61,523 nucleotides of DNA from Oleiharenicola sp. Lineage in GTDB: Bacteria > Verrucomicrobiota > Verrucomicrobiia > Opitutales > Opitutaceae. The stretch's first letter is position 1. Each line of letters starts with the position of its first letter. The position numbers and the translations under genes are program-made. Positions 16,634 to 24,840 of the stretch are shown one piece after another. The DNA lies in contig JANYDW010000077.1 of NCBI GenBank assembly GCA_025363455.1, positions 1-61,523 of the forward strand. The letters are read 5' to 3'. The notes under the pieces are model-generated. The model was not told the DNA's origin and ran no database searches. It worked only from the letters and a program-made list of their open reading frames with translations.

Positions 16634-18637
16634 ATGAAATCCCCGAAACTGTCCCTGTTTGTCTCCCTGCTGCTTTTGCCTCTCGCCGTCCTCCGCGCCG
16701 GTTCGGTTGAGGTCAAATTGGACGCCGCCAAGACCGGCGCACCGATCAGCCCCTACATCTACGGCCAGTTCGTCGAGCACCTCGGTCGCTGCATCTACGG
16801 CGGCATCTGGGCTGAGATGCTGGAGGACCGGAAATTCTATTTCGATATCAAGCCCAAGTATTCTCCCTACCGCGGGATCAACAATCCCGATTTTCCCGGC
16901 GAGGTTCTTAAGGGTGATTACCCCGTCGTGGGGGCCTCGCCTTGGGAAATCATCGGTGAACCGTCCTCGGTGACGATGGTCAAGGAAGGCGCCTTCGTCG
17001 GCAAACACTCGCCGCGCGTGGCCGCCGGGGCCGGCTTGCGCCAGCGCGACCTCGGCGTCGTGGCCGACAAGCGCTATGTCGGGTACATCTGGGCGCGGCC
17101 GCTCAACGGCCGGGCCGAGGTCGAGGTGACGCTCGTCTGGGGCGACGACAAGGCGGACCGTGCGTCGACCAAGCTGACGATTGCCGGGCAGGATTATTCG
17201 AAGCAGGGCCTGTCGTTCACGCCGAAGCGTGGCACCGAGAAAGGCGCCATGCTGGAGATCCGCGTGCTCAGCGGCGACGTGATGTTCGGGCCGCCGTCGC
17301 TCATGCCATCGGATAATATCCAGGGCATGCGGGCGGACACGCTGGCACTCTTGAAAAAGCTCTCCGGCACGGTTTACCGCTGGCCGGGCGGCAACTTCAC
17401 CAGCGGCTATGACTGGCGTGACGGCATCGGCGACCGTGACCGCCGCCCCCCGCGCAAGAACCCGGCCTGGACCGGCGTGGAGCACAACGATTTCGGCACG
17501 GATGAGTTCATCGCCTTCTGCCGCCTGATCGACACCGAGCCGATGATCGCGGCCAACACGGGTTTCGGCGACGACTACTCCGCCGCGCAATGGGTCGAAT
17601 ACACCAACCGCGGCGCCGACACCATCGGCGGCGGCTGGCGCATCAAGAACGGGCACAAGGAACCCTACGGCGTGAAATTCTGGTGCGTGGGCAACGAGAT
17701 GTTTGGCCCATGGCAGCTCGGCTACATGCAGATGCAGCACTACACGATCAAACATAACCAATTTGCCGAGTCGATGTGGAGAGTTGATCCCACGCTGTCC
17801 CTGACCGCGGTCGGAGACCTCACCACCATTAACAAGGCCAACGATCCCGTCCAAGCCAAGTCCGGGAAGACCTGCACTCAAATCATGCTCGAGGAATGCG
17901 CCGACAACATGTCCATCCTGTCAGAACATTTCTACGTCGGCCGTACGCCGTGGAGCCGGGAAGGCCGGCCCGACCTCGCGACCCAGGTGGTCCAGGTCCG
18001 GGATGCCATCCGCGCCAAGGCTGAGGGCCATCGCAAGCTCCAGGCCAGCCTCCCGAACCTCAAGGGCAAGCTCATGCCAATCACGATGGACGAGTGGAAT
18101 TACTGGCATCGTGAATATGTCTACGGCGAACTCGGCTGCGTCTATGACCTGGCCGATGGCCTCGGGATCGCCGAGGGCCTGCACGAGTATTACCGCCAGA
18201 GCGACCTGGTCCATATGGCGCACTACGCCCAGACCGTGAACGTCATTGGCGCGATCAAGACCAGCCGCACCAGCGCCGAGACGGAAACGACCGGACTCGT
18301 GTTGGAAATGTATCGCAAGCATTTCGGCCAGATTCCAGTGGCCGCGACTTGGAATGGCTCGGCGCTGGACGTCGCCGCCGCGCTCACCACGGACCATAAA
18401 AAGCTCACTCTCAGTGTGGTGAACCCAACCAATGAAGAGATCGAGGTGAAGCTTGACGCCGCCGGCCTCACGCCGGCCGGGCCAGGCAAGCGTTGGTTTA
18501 TCGCCGGCCCAAATGCCGAGGCGCACAATACGCCGGGCCAGGCCCGCGTGATCGACATCCAGCACGGCGAGACGACCGTCGGAACGCTCAAGGTCCCGGC
18601 CCTGAGCGCGACCCTGTTCGAGCTGACGCTGAAATGA
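16634..18637 (+). CDS. GH51 alpha-L-arabinofuranosidase (second paralogue)
   Basis: 667 aa from ATG 16634, with a Sec signal (LSLFVSLLLLPLAVLRAG). It opens with the GH51 motif ISPYIYGQFVEHLGRCIYGG. The barrel has TVYRWPGGNFTSGYDWRDG, acid/base motif WCVGNEMFG (Glu355) and nucleophile motif MDEWNYW (Glu487). The C-terminal beta-sandwich begins near LALTTDHKKLTLSVVNP. It trims arabinose from hemicellulose. A longer in-frame start (16493) lacks a signal. A hairpin plus T-run follows at 18644-18668. Codon usage matches neighbours. Confidence 0.93.
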   Translation: MKSPKLSLFVSLLLLPLAVLRAGSVEVKLDAAKTGAPISPYIYGQFVEHLGRCIYGGIWAEMLEDRKFYFDIKPKYSPYRGINNPDFPGEVLKGDYPVVGASPWEIIGEPSSVTMVKEGAFVGKHSPRVAAGAGLRQRDLGVVADKRYVGYIWARPLNGRAEVEVTLVWGDDKADRASTKLTIAGQDYSKQGLSFTPKRGTEKGAMLEIRVLSGDVMFGPPSLMPSDNIQGMRADTLALLKKLSGTVYRWPGGNFTSGYDWRDGIGDRDRRPPRKNPAWTGVEHNDFGTDEFIAFCRLIDTEPMIAANTGFGDDYSAAQWVEYTNRGADTIGGGWRIKNGHKEPYGVKFWCVGNEMFGPWQLGYMQMQHYTIKHNQFAESMWRVDPTLSLTAVGDLTTINKANDPVQAKSGKTCTQIMLEECADNMSILSEHFYVGRTPWSREGRPDLATQVVQVRDAIRAKAEGHRKLQASLPNLKGKLMPITMDEWNYWHREYVYGELGCVYDLADGLGIAEGLHEYYRQSDLVHMAHYAQTVNVIGAIKTSRTSAETETTGLVLEMYRKHFGQIPVAATWNGSALDVAAALTTDHKKLTLSVVNPTNEEIEVKLDAAGLTPAGPGKRWFIAGPNAEAHNTPGQARVIDIQHGETTVGTLKVPALSATLFELTLK

Positions 18638-18643
18638 CTATAG

Positions 18644-18668
18644 GGCGGGGTCGCTGCCCCCGCCTTTT
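18644..18668 (+). terminator. Rho-independent terminator of the GH51 gene
   Basis: GGCGGGG-TCGCTG-CCCCGCC followed by TTTTT, 7 bp after the stop codon. Confidence 0.75.
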
Positions 18669-18672
18669 TCGT

Positions 18673-18745
18673 GGAGGGCCCGCGTCTCTGCGGGCCGGGT
18701 CGCAGGGACGCGAGCCCTCCAAAGGCGGGATCCAGCGATCCCGCC
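18673..18745. repeat. Pair of GC-rich intergenic palindromes
   Basis: GGAGGGCCCGCG...CGCGAGCCCTCC (18673-18720) and GGCGGGATC-CAGC-GATCCCGCC (18724-18745) lie end to end between two convergent genes. The second could act as a terminator stem for the minus-strand gene, but it has no T-run. Confidence 0.6.
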
Positions 18746-18754
18746 CTGCAATGC

Positions 18755-20428
18755 TCACTCCAGCGCGAATCGCGGTTCGATATCGATCGGCAGGTCCGTG
18801 AGACGGTCGAGCATGGTCTTGACCGACGGGCGGATCACGACCAACCGGTCCAGCAGCGCCTTGGCGCGGGCATAGTCGCCGGTGGCCTGGATCGTCATAA
18901 TCTCGGTCACCAGTCCGGCGACGCCAGCCCGAACCTTGGTGAAGTCCACGCCGAAGCGTCCGTCAGCGCCGATCGTGAAACCGCCGGAGTCCAGCAGCCA
19001 GTTAAGTTGGAGTGCCATACCCTTGGAATGCGCCTCGGTGGCACCAAAGCGCAACGTGCGGAAGGTGGAGGCGAGGAAGGTGGTGTAGAGCGCCTTCTCC
19101 TGGGTCTTGTCGAGCACGCCCTTGTCCATGAGTTGCTGCAGGGCCCAGAGGCCGGAGATGTCGGCCTTGGCCTCCTCCAGCGCGCTGTTCAGCTCCTTGA
19201 GCTCGTGGCGCACGGTGGTGGCGCGGCCGCCGACGGTGATCTCCTGCGGCCCGAGGCCGTGCATCAGCTCATGCATGAGGATGTGGGTGAAGAACGAGTC
19301 AAAGGAGACGAGCGGCTGGTCCGCGGCGGTGAGGGCCTGCTTGGAGATCGGCGCGAGGCACTGGGAGAATTTTGCTTCCTGAAAATTTTTCAACATGACG
19401 CGCTTTGAGCCCTTCGCGGCGACGACGCGCTCGTCATTGGGCAGGTTGAAGGCGGCGGTCTGCACGCCACGATTGCCGTCGCCCGCAGTGAACACGACGT
19501 TGACGACCCGGATGGGGGAGAGGCCGCCGAGCTTGGGCCGGCGGTATTTCTGATCGATGGGGAGCTTGTCCTCGAGGCCCTGCAGCTCGGCACTGAAGCG
19601 GGCGAGCTTGGCCGATTCGCCGGTGTCGGTGACGCCGATGTAGGCTTCGAAGGCGGCCTTGTAGTTGAACCATTCGTCCTCGTAAGTCTCGTAGGGCCCG
19701 ATGGTCGGCTCGATGGTGGCGTCGAGTTCCATCCACGCCATGTCGCTGTCGTAATAGTCGTTGGTCAGGAAGGCCCGGGCGCGCTTCTCGAGGAAATTTT
19801 TCAAGGTCGGCTGCGTGGTCGCGGCGGCGGCCTCGTTAAGCAAGCGCGCGGCGGGCGCCAGCTCGCTTTGGTAGGCGAGGCTGTAAGGAATAAGCATGAG
19901 AGCGCCGGAAGCCTTGCGCCGGACAATGGTGAAGAAGCCGGTGGCTTCAGCCTGCTCGGCAGCGGGCAGCGTCTTGATCCAGGCCTCGATTTCCTCGCGG
20001 GTGGCGTCTACGGGGTAGAAGCTGCCGCCCGGCGGCTTCGGGCCGACGCCGGAAATGAAGGGCGCCTGCGCATCGGGCCGCGACCAAGGGCCGGCGTTGA
20101 GGCTGAAGTAGTGGAGGCGGGCCCGACCGAGGGGCGAGGTGTCGCGCACGAGTTGGGAAAGGATGGTCTCGTTGAGCGGCGCCACCTGGCGCAGGAAGAG
20201 GGCGTCGATGATCTTGGCGGCCTCGACCATCTTGGCCAAGGCGAGGCGCTCGGAGGCAGGGAGGGCCGAGGTGTCGACCTTGATCTCGACGGGGGCAAAG
20301 CGGGCGGTCATGGCCCGCAATTTCGCCTCATCGGGCAGGGGAGACGCGACGGGGGTTGGGGTGGACGCACAACCCAAGATGGGTGCAGCCAGCAGGAGGA
20401 GGCAGATGAGGGGGAGGGTATTTCGCAT
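18755..20428 (-). CDS. Zinc metallopeptidase lipoprotein, M49 (dipeptidyl-peptidase III)-like
   Basis: 557 aa with a lipoprotein signal (LLLLAAPILGCAS). The C-terminal half has a zinc motif HELMHGLGP (His386, Glu387, His390) and, 28 residues on, LEEAKADISG (Glu418/419) as the probable third ligand. This pairing resembles the M49 set HEXXGH/EECRAE but with a canonical five-residue HEXXH. The N-terminal half (ALPASERLALAKMVEAAKII, ETYEDEWFNYKAAFEAYIG) matches the DPP III-like family associated with Nudix/MutT annotations. Role: outer-membrane peptide processing, inferred. Convergent with the GH51 gene; no operon partner. Confidence 0.75.
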   Translation of the reverse strand: MRNTLPLICLLLLAAPILGCASTPTPVASPLPDEAKLRAMTARFAPVEIKVDTSALPASERLALAKMVEAAKIIDALFLRQVAPLNETILSQLVRDTSPLGRARLHYFSLNAGPWSRPDAQAPFISGVGPKPPGGSFYPVDATREEIEAWIKTLPAAEQAEATGFFTIVRRKASGALMLIPYSLAYQSELAPAARLLNEAAAATTQPTLKNFLEKRARAFLTNDYYDSDMAWMELDATIEPTIGPYETYEDEWFNYKAAFEAYIGVTDTGESAKLARFSAELQGLEDKLPIDQKYRRPKLGGLSPIRVVNVVFTAGDGNRGVQTAAFNLPNDERVVAAKGSKRVMLKNFQEAKFSQCLAPISKQALTAADQPLVSFDSFFTHILMHELMHGLGPQEITVGGRATTVRHELKELNSALEEAKADISGLWALQQLMDKGVLDKTQEKALYTTFLASTFRTLRFGATEAHSKGMALQLNWLLDSGGFTIGADGRFGVDFTKVRAGVAGLVTEIMTIQATGDYARAKALLDRLVVIRPSVKTMLDRLTDLPIDIEPRFALE

Positions 20429-20466
20429 CGGGAGAATCTGTCCGGCTGTCAGGGCATTTCAAGGCA

Positions 20467-20569
20467 ACACGCCCCGTCGCTTCGCGCCACCCATCTGCTG
20501 GAGGGGACCTAAAACCCGCTGCCTTGGATCCCCTCTATGGAGAGGGGTGCCCGTCAGGGCGGGGTGTGT
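20467..20569 (-). repeat. 105-bp palindromic repeat, copy C (inverted)
   Basis: Arm order reversed relative to copies A and B: CCCCGTCGCTTCGCGCCACC first, GAGGGGTGCCCGTCAGGGCG last, ending GGGGTGTGT. Confidence 0.65.
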
Positions 20570-20636
20570 GGCAGCGCGTGGCTCATGGGTACGCGAAATT
20601 CAAATCACTGCTTGACGAGATCCTTTTCCAGCGACA

Positions 20637-20658
20637 CTACCTTGGCACACAAAGGTAG
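20637..20658 (+). promoter_or_regulatory. Candidate PadR operator
   Basis: CTACCTT-N8-AAGGTAG, a perfect 7-bp inverted repeat ending 18 bp before the padR-like start. PadR regulators usually bind palindromes of this spacing in their own promoters. Inference only. Confidence 0.45.
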
Positions 20659-20676
20659 CTTGCATACAAACCCAAC

Positions 20677-21003
20677 ATGAGCCTCGAGGAAAAATTCACC
20701 GCCATCCGCAAGGGTCTGCTCGAGTTTCTCGTGCTGAAGATCATCTCGGCGAACCAGGTTTATGCGGCGGACATCCTGAAGGAACTCAACGCGACCGAAT
20801 TCGCGACGCAGGAGGGCACGCTCTATCCGCTGCTCAGCAAGATGCGCCGGGAGGAGCTGGTGGACTACGAGTGGAAGGAGTCCGAGGCCGGCCCGCCGCG
20901 AAAATATTACGAGCTCACGGCCAAGGGCCGCGAAGCGCTGCGCGAGACGCACGACTACTGGCAGAAGATCAGCGGCACCGTGAAAAACCTCGGACAAAAA
21001 TAA
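20677..21003 (+). CDS. PadR-family transcriptional regulator
   Basis: 108 aa, the normal size for a minimal PadR protein: winged helix at residues about 10-85 (LEFLVLKIISANQVYAADIL, GTLYPLLSKMRREELVDYEW, RKYYELTAKGREAL) and a short dimerisation helix. PadR proteins are mostly ligand-responsive repressors. It lies 31 bp upstream of a PspC-domain membrane protein, the common PadR-PspC arrangement, and probably represses both. A palindrome upstream (20637-20658) may be its operator. Confidence 0.92.
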   Translation: MSLEEKFTAIRKGLLEFLVLKIISANQVYAADILKELNATEFATQEGTLYPLLSKMRREELVDYEWKESEAGPPRKYYELTAKGREALRETHDYWQKISGTVKNLGQK

Positions 21004-21034
21004 CGTACCCCTTTGGCCATTAACCCCGCGAACC

Positions 21035-22210
21035 ATGAACAAAGTTATCACCATCAACCTGAATGGCGTCGCCTACCAGCTGGAGGAGGGCGGCTACGAC
21101 GCCCTGCGTACCTACCTCGACCACGCGGCGCGCCGCCTTGAGGGCAATCCCGACAAGGACGAAATCATCACCGACATCGAGCAGGCAATCGCCGACAAGT
21201 TTCGCGCTTTGCTTGGGGCCTACAAAACGGTGGTCAGCACGAAGGAAGTAACCGGCGTGATCGCCGAGATGGGCCCGGTGGAGGGCGATGTGACTGAGGA
21301 AGCGGCCAACGGCGCCGCTACCGCGGGTCGCGCGTCTGCGGCCACGGACGACACCGGTCGTGAGGAGGCGTCCTCCTGCGCTCCCCGGCGGCTGTATAAA
21401 ATCCGGGAGGGTGCGATGCTGGCCGGTGTTTGCAATGGCGTCGCCGCGTACTTGAACTTTGACGTCACGATTGTCCGGCTGCTTTTCACCCTGCTCACCT
21501 TCCTCTGGGGCACGGGCGTGGTGGTGTACCTCCTCATGGCGATCATTGTGCCGGAGGCCCGGACGCCAGCCGAGAAAGCCGCGGCGTCCGGCATGGCCGC
21601 CACCGCGCAGGAGTTCATCAAGCGGGCCCGCGCAGGCTACTACGAGGGCATGAAATCATTTCACGACCGGCATGCGCGCCGGGAGTGGAAGCGGAAATTC
21701 AAGCGCGACATGCGGGGCTGGAAATACGGTTTCCACCAGCAGATGCATGAGCAGTCAACGCAATGGCAGCAGCAATGGGCCCAGCACCCTTCGCCGATCT
21801 TCGGGCCGGTGTTCCTCGCGCCTCTCTTGTCGATTCTGCTCTTCCTTCTGGTGGTGCTGATGATGTGGGCAATCTATTCGCTCGTCACCGTGCACGCGGT
21901 GTTCGGTCTGGTCATGCCTTCCACGATGCCGCTATGGGTCGGGATCCTGCTGGTGGTAGTTGCGTATCAACTTGTCGCCTGGCCGATCAAGTCGGTGCGT
22001 TTCGCGTGTTACTATCCGGCGCCGCATCACCACCACGGCGGGCTGCTGGGCGGACTGGTCGGTTCGCTGATCGGCCTGTTCTTTCTCGGGTTCGGCATCT
22101 GGATGATGGACCGGCATGTGCCGGAATTTCACGAATGGCTGGTGCAATTGCCGGCGCTGCTGCAGCACCTGGCCGATGTAGTAAAGGGCTGGTTTGCGCA
22201 GAAGGGGTAG
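21035..22210 (+). CDS. PspC-domain membrane protein
   Basis: 391 aa. Residues 1-90 form a soluble N-terminal domain (KVITINLNGVAYQLEEGGYD, NPDKDEIITDIEQAIADKF). Residues about 120-180 are the PspC domain (RRLYKIREGAMLAGVCNGVA plus a hydrophobic segment WGTGVVVYLLMAIIVPEA). After a basic linker come three more hydrophobic segments. The N-terminal part resembles the HAAS-like domain often fused to PspC in PadR operons. Likely an envelope-stress sensor or effector in the inner membrane. Partner of the PadR gene. Confidence 0.88.
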   Translation: MNKVITINLNGVAYQLEEGGYDALRTYLDHAARRLEGNPDKDEIITDIEQAIADKFRALLGAYKTVVSTKEVTGVIAEMGPVEGDVTEEAANGAATAGRASAATDDTGREEASSCAPRRLYKIREGAMLAGVCNGVAAYLNFDVTIVRLLFTLLTFLWGTGVVVYLLMAIIVPEARTPAEKAAASGMAATAQEFIKRARAGYYEGMKSFHDRHARREWKRKFKRDMRGWKYGFHQQMHEQSTQWQQQWAQHPSPIFGPVFLAPLLSILLFLLVVLMMWAIYSLVTVHAVFGLVMPSTMPLWVGILLVVVAYQLVAWPIKSVRFACYYPAPHHHHGGLLGGLVGSLIGLFFLGFGIWMMDRHVPEFHEWLVQLPALLQHLADVVKGWFAQKG

Positions 22211-22238
22211 GGCGAAGCATTTTGGTCCGCTCAATCAC

Positions 22239-22328
22239 ATGAAAACCAAGCAGCAGCCGACGCGGGCCGTCTACCTCGGTGGTCTCGCCTTCTTCCTGGG
22301 GCTGGTCAGCTCCGCACCTGTCCGACGC
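22239..22328 (+). pseudogene. Possible truncated ORF with signal-like N-terminus
   Basis: ATG 22239 begins MKTKQQPTRAVYLGGLAFFL, a convincing start of a membrane or exported protein. After about 26 codons it runs into the 3' end of proA, antisense, and loses protein-like character. Either chance or the 5' stump of a gene cut off when proA was joined here. Low support. Confidence 0.3.
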
Positions 22329-23577
22329 CGCGCACCAGGTATTTGTAGGAAGTCAGTTCCTCGAGGCCCATCGGCCCGCGGGCGTGAAGCTTGTCGGTGC
22401 TGATACCAATCTCGGCGCCGAAGCCGAACTGGTGCCCGTCGTTGAAGCGGGTCGAGGCATTCCACAGCACGACGGCGCTGTCCACGCCGGCGAGGAATTG
22501 CTCGGCCGTGGCCGCATCCGTCGTCACGATCGTGTCCGTATGGTGCGAGCCGTGAGTCTCGATGTGATCGATGGCCGCCGCCACATTGTCGACGATCTTG
22601 ATCGCGAGGATCAGGTCGAGAAATTCGGTGCGAAAGTCCTCGTCGCGCGCGGCGACCGCCGGCACGCCTGCTTTTTGGAAAGCGGCGAGGGCGCCTGGCT
22701 CGGCCCGGAGCTGGACCTTGGCGGCGGTGAGGGTCGGCCCCGCCAGGGCGAGGAATTGGTCCGCCACGGCGCGGTGAACCAAAAGGGTTTCGATGGCGTT
22801 GCAGACGCCCGGGCGGGACACTTTGCCGTTGAGGGCGAGGTCCACGGCCATGGCGAGGTCGGCGGCCTGGTCCACGTAGAGAGAGCAGATACCGTCGTAG
22901 TGTTTGATGACCGGAATCCGTGCCGTCTTCACGACGGTCTCAATGAGGCCGCGGCCGCCGCGAGGGATGAGCAGGTCGATGACGCCGACACTCTCGCCCA
23001 ACAGCCGTACAACATCGCGATCGATGGAAGGCACGAGCTGGACCGCCGCGGTGGGCAAGCCGACGGCCGCCAGGCCGCGGCCTAGGGCGGTGGCGATCGC
23101 GGTGTTGGAGCGCAAGGCTTCGGAGCCGCCGCGCAGGATGACGGCGTTGCCACTTTTCAAGCAGAGGCCCGCGGCGTCGACGGTGACATTGGGGCGTGAC
23201 TCGTAGATAAAGCCGATGACCCCGATCGGCACCCGCACCTTGGCGAACTTGAGGCCGTTGGGCTGGGTCCATTCGCGGAGAATCTCGCCGACCGGGTGGG
23301 GAAGTTTCGCGACCTGTCGCAGGCCTTCGGCGCAGGCGGCGAGACGCTTGGTGTCGAGCGTGAGTCGGTCTACGAGCGCGGCGGTCTGGCCGTTGGCCTT
23401 GGCGGCGGCGACATCGGCGGCGTTGGCCGAGAGAATGTCTGCTTGGGCCGCGTGGAGCTCATGGGCCATCGCAACGAGGGCGCCGTCGATGCGCACAGCC
23501 GGAGCCGTAGCGAGCACCCGCGCGGCGGCGCGGGCCTGCGATCCGAGTTGGGCGATGAGTGGGGCGAGTTCGGACAT
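22306..23577 (-). CDS. proA: Glutamate-5-semialdehyde dehydrogenase
   Basis: 423 aa from ATG 23577, the usual length for ProA. Aldehyde-dehydrogenase fold with GVIGFIYESRPNVTVDAAGL, the glycine-rich GGSEALRSN, PRGGRGLIETVV, and GVCNAIETLLVH carrying the catalytic Cys. It reduces glutamyl phosphate to the semialdehyde with NADPH, step two of proline synthesis in the cytoplasm. It lies downstream of proB on the same strand with a palindromic repeat between them, so cotranscription may involve RNA processing. Confidence 0.95.
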   Translation of the reverse strand: MSELAPLIAQLGSQARAAARVLATAPAVRIDGALVAMAHELHAAQADILSANAADVAAAKANGQTAALVDRLTLDTKRLAACAEGLRQVAKLPHPVGEILREWTQPNGLKFAKVRVPIGVIGFIYESRPNVTVDAAGLCLKSGNAVILRGGSEALRSNTAIATALGRGLAAVGLPTAAVQLVPSIDRDVVRLLGESVGVIDLLIPRGGRGLIETVVKTARIPVIKHYDGICSLYVDQAADLAMAVDLALNGKVSRPGVCNAIETLLVHRAVADQFLALAGPTLTAAKVQLRAEPGALAAFQKAGVPAVAARDEDFRTEFLDLILAIKIVDNVAAAIDHIETHGSHHTDTIVTTDAATAEQFLAGVDSAVVLWNASTRFNDGHQFGFGAEIGISTDKLHARGPMGLEELTSYKYLVRGVGQVRS

Positions 23578-23603
23578 GTCAGGTGATTGCCATGGGGCCA
23601 GAA

Positions 23604-23708
23604 ACACACCCCGGCGCTGCGCGCCACCCCTCTTGATAGAGGGGAGTCAAACCCACGTTGCCGGAGGTCCCCTCTATGAAGAGGGGTGCCCGGCAGGGCG
23701 GGGTGTGT
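23604..23708 (-). repeat. 105-bp palindromic repeat, copy D (inverted), between proB and proA
   Basis: Same orientation as copy C: ACACACCCCGGCGCTGCGCG...GAGGGGTGCCCGGCAGGGCG...GGGTGTGT. It sits inside the proBA spacer, where its stem would appear in the transcript. Confidence 0.65.
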
Positions 23709-23733
23709 AGAGAATCAACGCAGTGCATGTTAT

Positions 23734-24498
23734 TCACTTGGCCGGAAAATAGGTGCCCACGCGTTTGCCGGCGACGATGGCGTAAACGAGTCCGGCCTTG
23801 CGACCGCTCGCGATGTTCACCGGGATGCCGGCCTTGACCGCAAGCTGGGCGGCCTGGAGCTTGGTGACCATGCCGCCGGTCGAGGTGTGGCCCTTGTCGG
23901 AGCGGACGAGGCCGGCGACTTCGCTAAAGTCGCGGACGACCGGCACGGTCTTGCCTTGGGCGTCCTGCAGGCCATCCACGCTGGTGAGGATGATGAGCAG
24001 GTCGGCGTCGATCAGGATGGAGACCTCGGCGGAGAGTCGGTCGTTGTCACCGAAGTTGAGTTCTTCGACGGCGACCGAGTCGTTCTCATTGATGATCGGG
24101 ACGACATTGCCGCGCGACAGGAGATGGGCGAGGGTGTTGCGGGCGTTATGGTGGCGGACGCGGCTATCGAGATCGTTGTGCGTGAGTAGCAGTTGCGCGA
24201 CGGCGATGTCCTGCTTGGCAAACTCGCTCGCGTAGGCATGCATGAGTTGGGACTGGCCGACGGCGGCGCAGGCCTGCTTGGCCGCGAGCTCCTTGGGCTT
24301 GGCGGCGAGGTCGAGCGTCGCCAGGCCTGCAGCGACGGCGCCACTGGAGACGATGACGCATTCATGGCCCGCCCGGACCAGCGCGCCGACCTCGCGGGCG
24401 AGGCGGGCGATCTGCCGGCGGCTCAGGCCGATGCCCTGGTCGGAGGCGAGGATGCCGGAGCCGAACTTGAGCACGATGCGTTGGGAACGTTTGGCCAT
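23734..24498 (-). CDS. proB: Glutamate 5-kinase, short form without PUA domain
   Basis: 254 aa from ATG 24498, consisting only of the amino-acid kinase domain: VLKFGSGILA, ECVIVSSGAVAAGL, PIINENDSVAVEELNFGDND, GTGGMVTK-like TSTGGMVTKLQAAQLA. It phosphorylates glutamate, the feedback-controlled first step of proline synthesis. Common ProB proteins are about 370 aa with a C-terminal PUA domain, which is missing here. The in-frame extension to 24780 has no kinase character. Followed by proA. Confidence 0.93.
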   Translation of the reverse strand: MAKRSQRIVLKFGSGILASDQGIGLSRRQIARLAREVGALVRAGHECVIVSSGAVAAGLATLDLAAKPKELAAKQACAAVGQSQLMHAYASEFAKQDIAVAQLLLTHNDLDSRVRHHNARNTLAHLLSRGNVVPIINENDSVAVEELNFGDNDRLSAEVSILIDADLLIILTSVDGLQDAQGKTVPVVRDFSEVAGLVRSDKGHTSTGGMVTKLQAAQLAVKAGIPVNIASGRKAGLVYAIVAGKRVGTYFPAK

Positions 24499-24840
24499 GG
24501 ACCGCGCAGCGTAATGGGCGAGAGTCGCGCAACAAGCCGGAATCCTACTGGGCAGTTGCTTTTCACTGGGGCCAAGGAAGCTATGACACGTTTTGGAAAA
24601 GGACGCTGAGGTATGACACGTCCCTCCCTTGTCTCGACAGGCCGGGTAACGTCCCCTATTTCCAATACAAAAATTCAACCCTTCCCAGACATGAACACGT
24701 TCAACCACCTGCCTGCACCCACCCAATCCTCCTTGAACCGGGGAAAATGCGTGACGGAAAGCATGGCCGGTATGCAGCAATCATTGGCCGGAGCCCCGAG
24801 CCCGGCAGCCTGAGATGGAAGCTGTCTGTTCGCCATCGTC
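24499..24840. other. Divergent spacer between proB and metX
   Basis: No riboswitch core was recognised. TATGACACGT occurs twice, 30 bp apart (24582 and 24612), a possible regulator site. A 40-codon frame at 24691-24813 (MNTFNHLPAPTQSSLNRGKC...) ends 27 bp before metX and could be a leader ORF, but its composition gives no clear clue. Confidence 0.4.

Noticed and set aside
24499..24840. Possible SAM riboswitch before metX
   Set aside because: No SAM-I/SAM-II conserved core or terminator could be found; only a short direct repeat is present.
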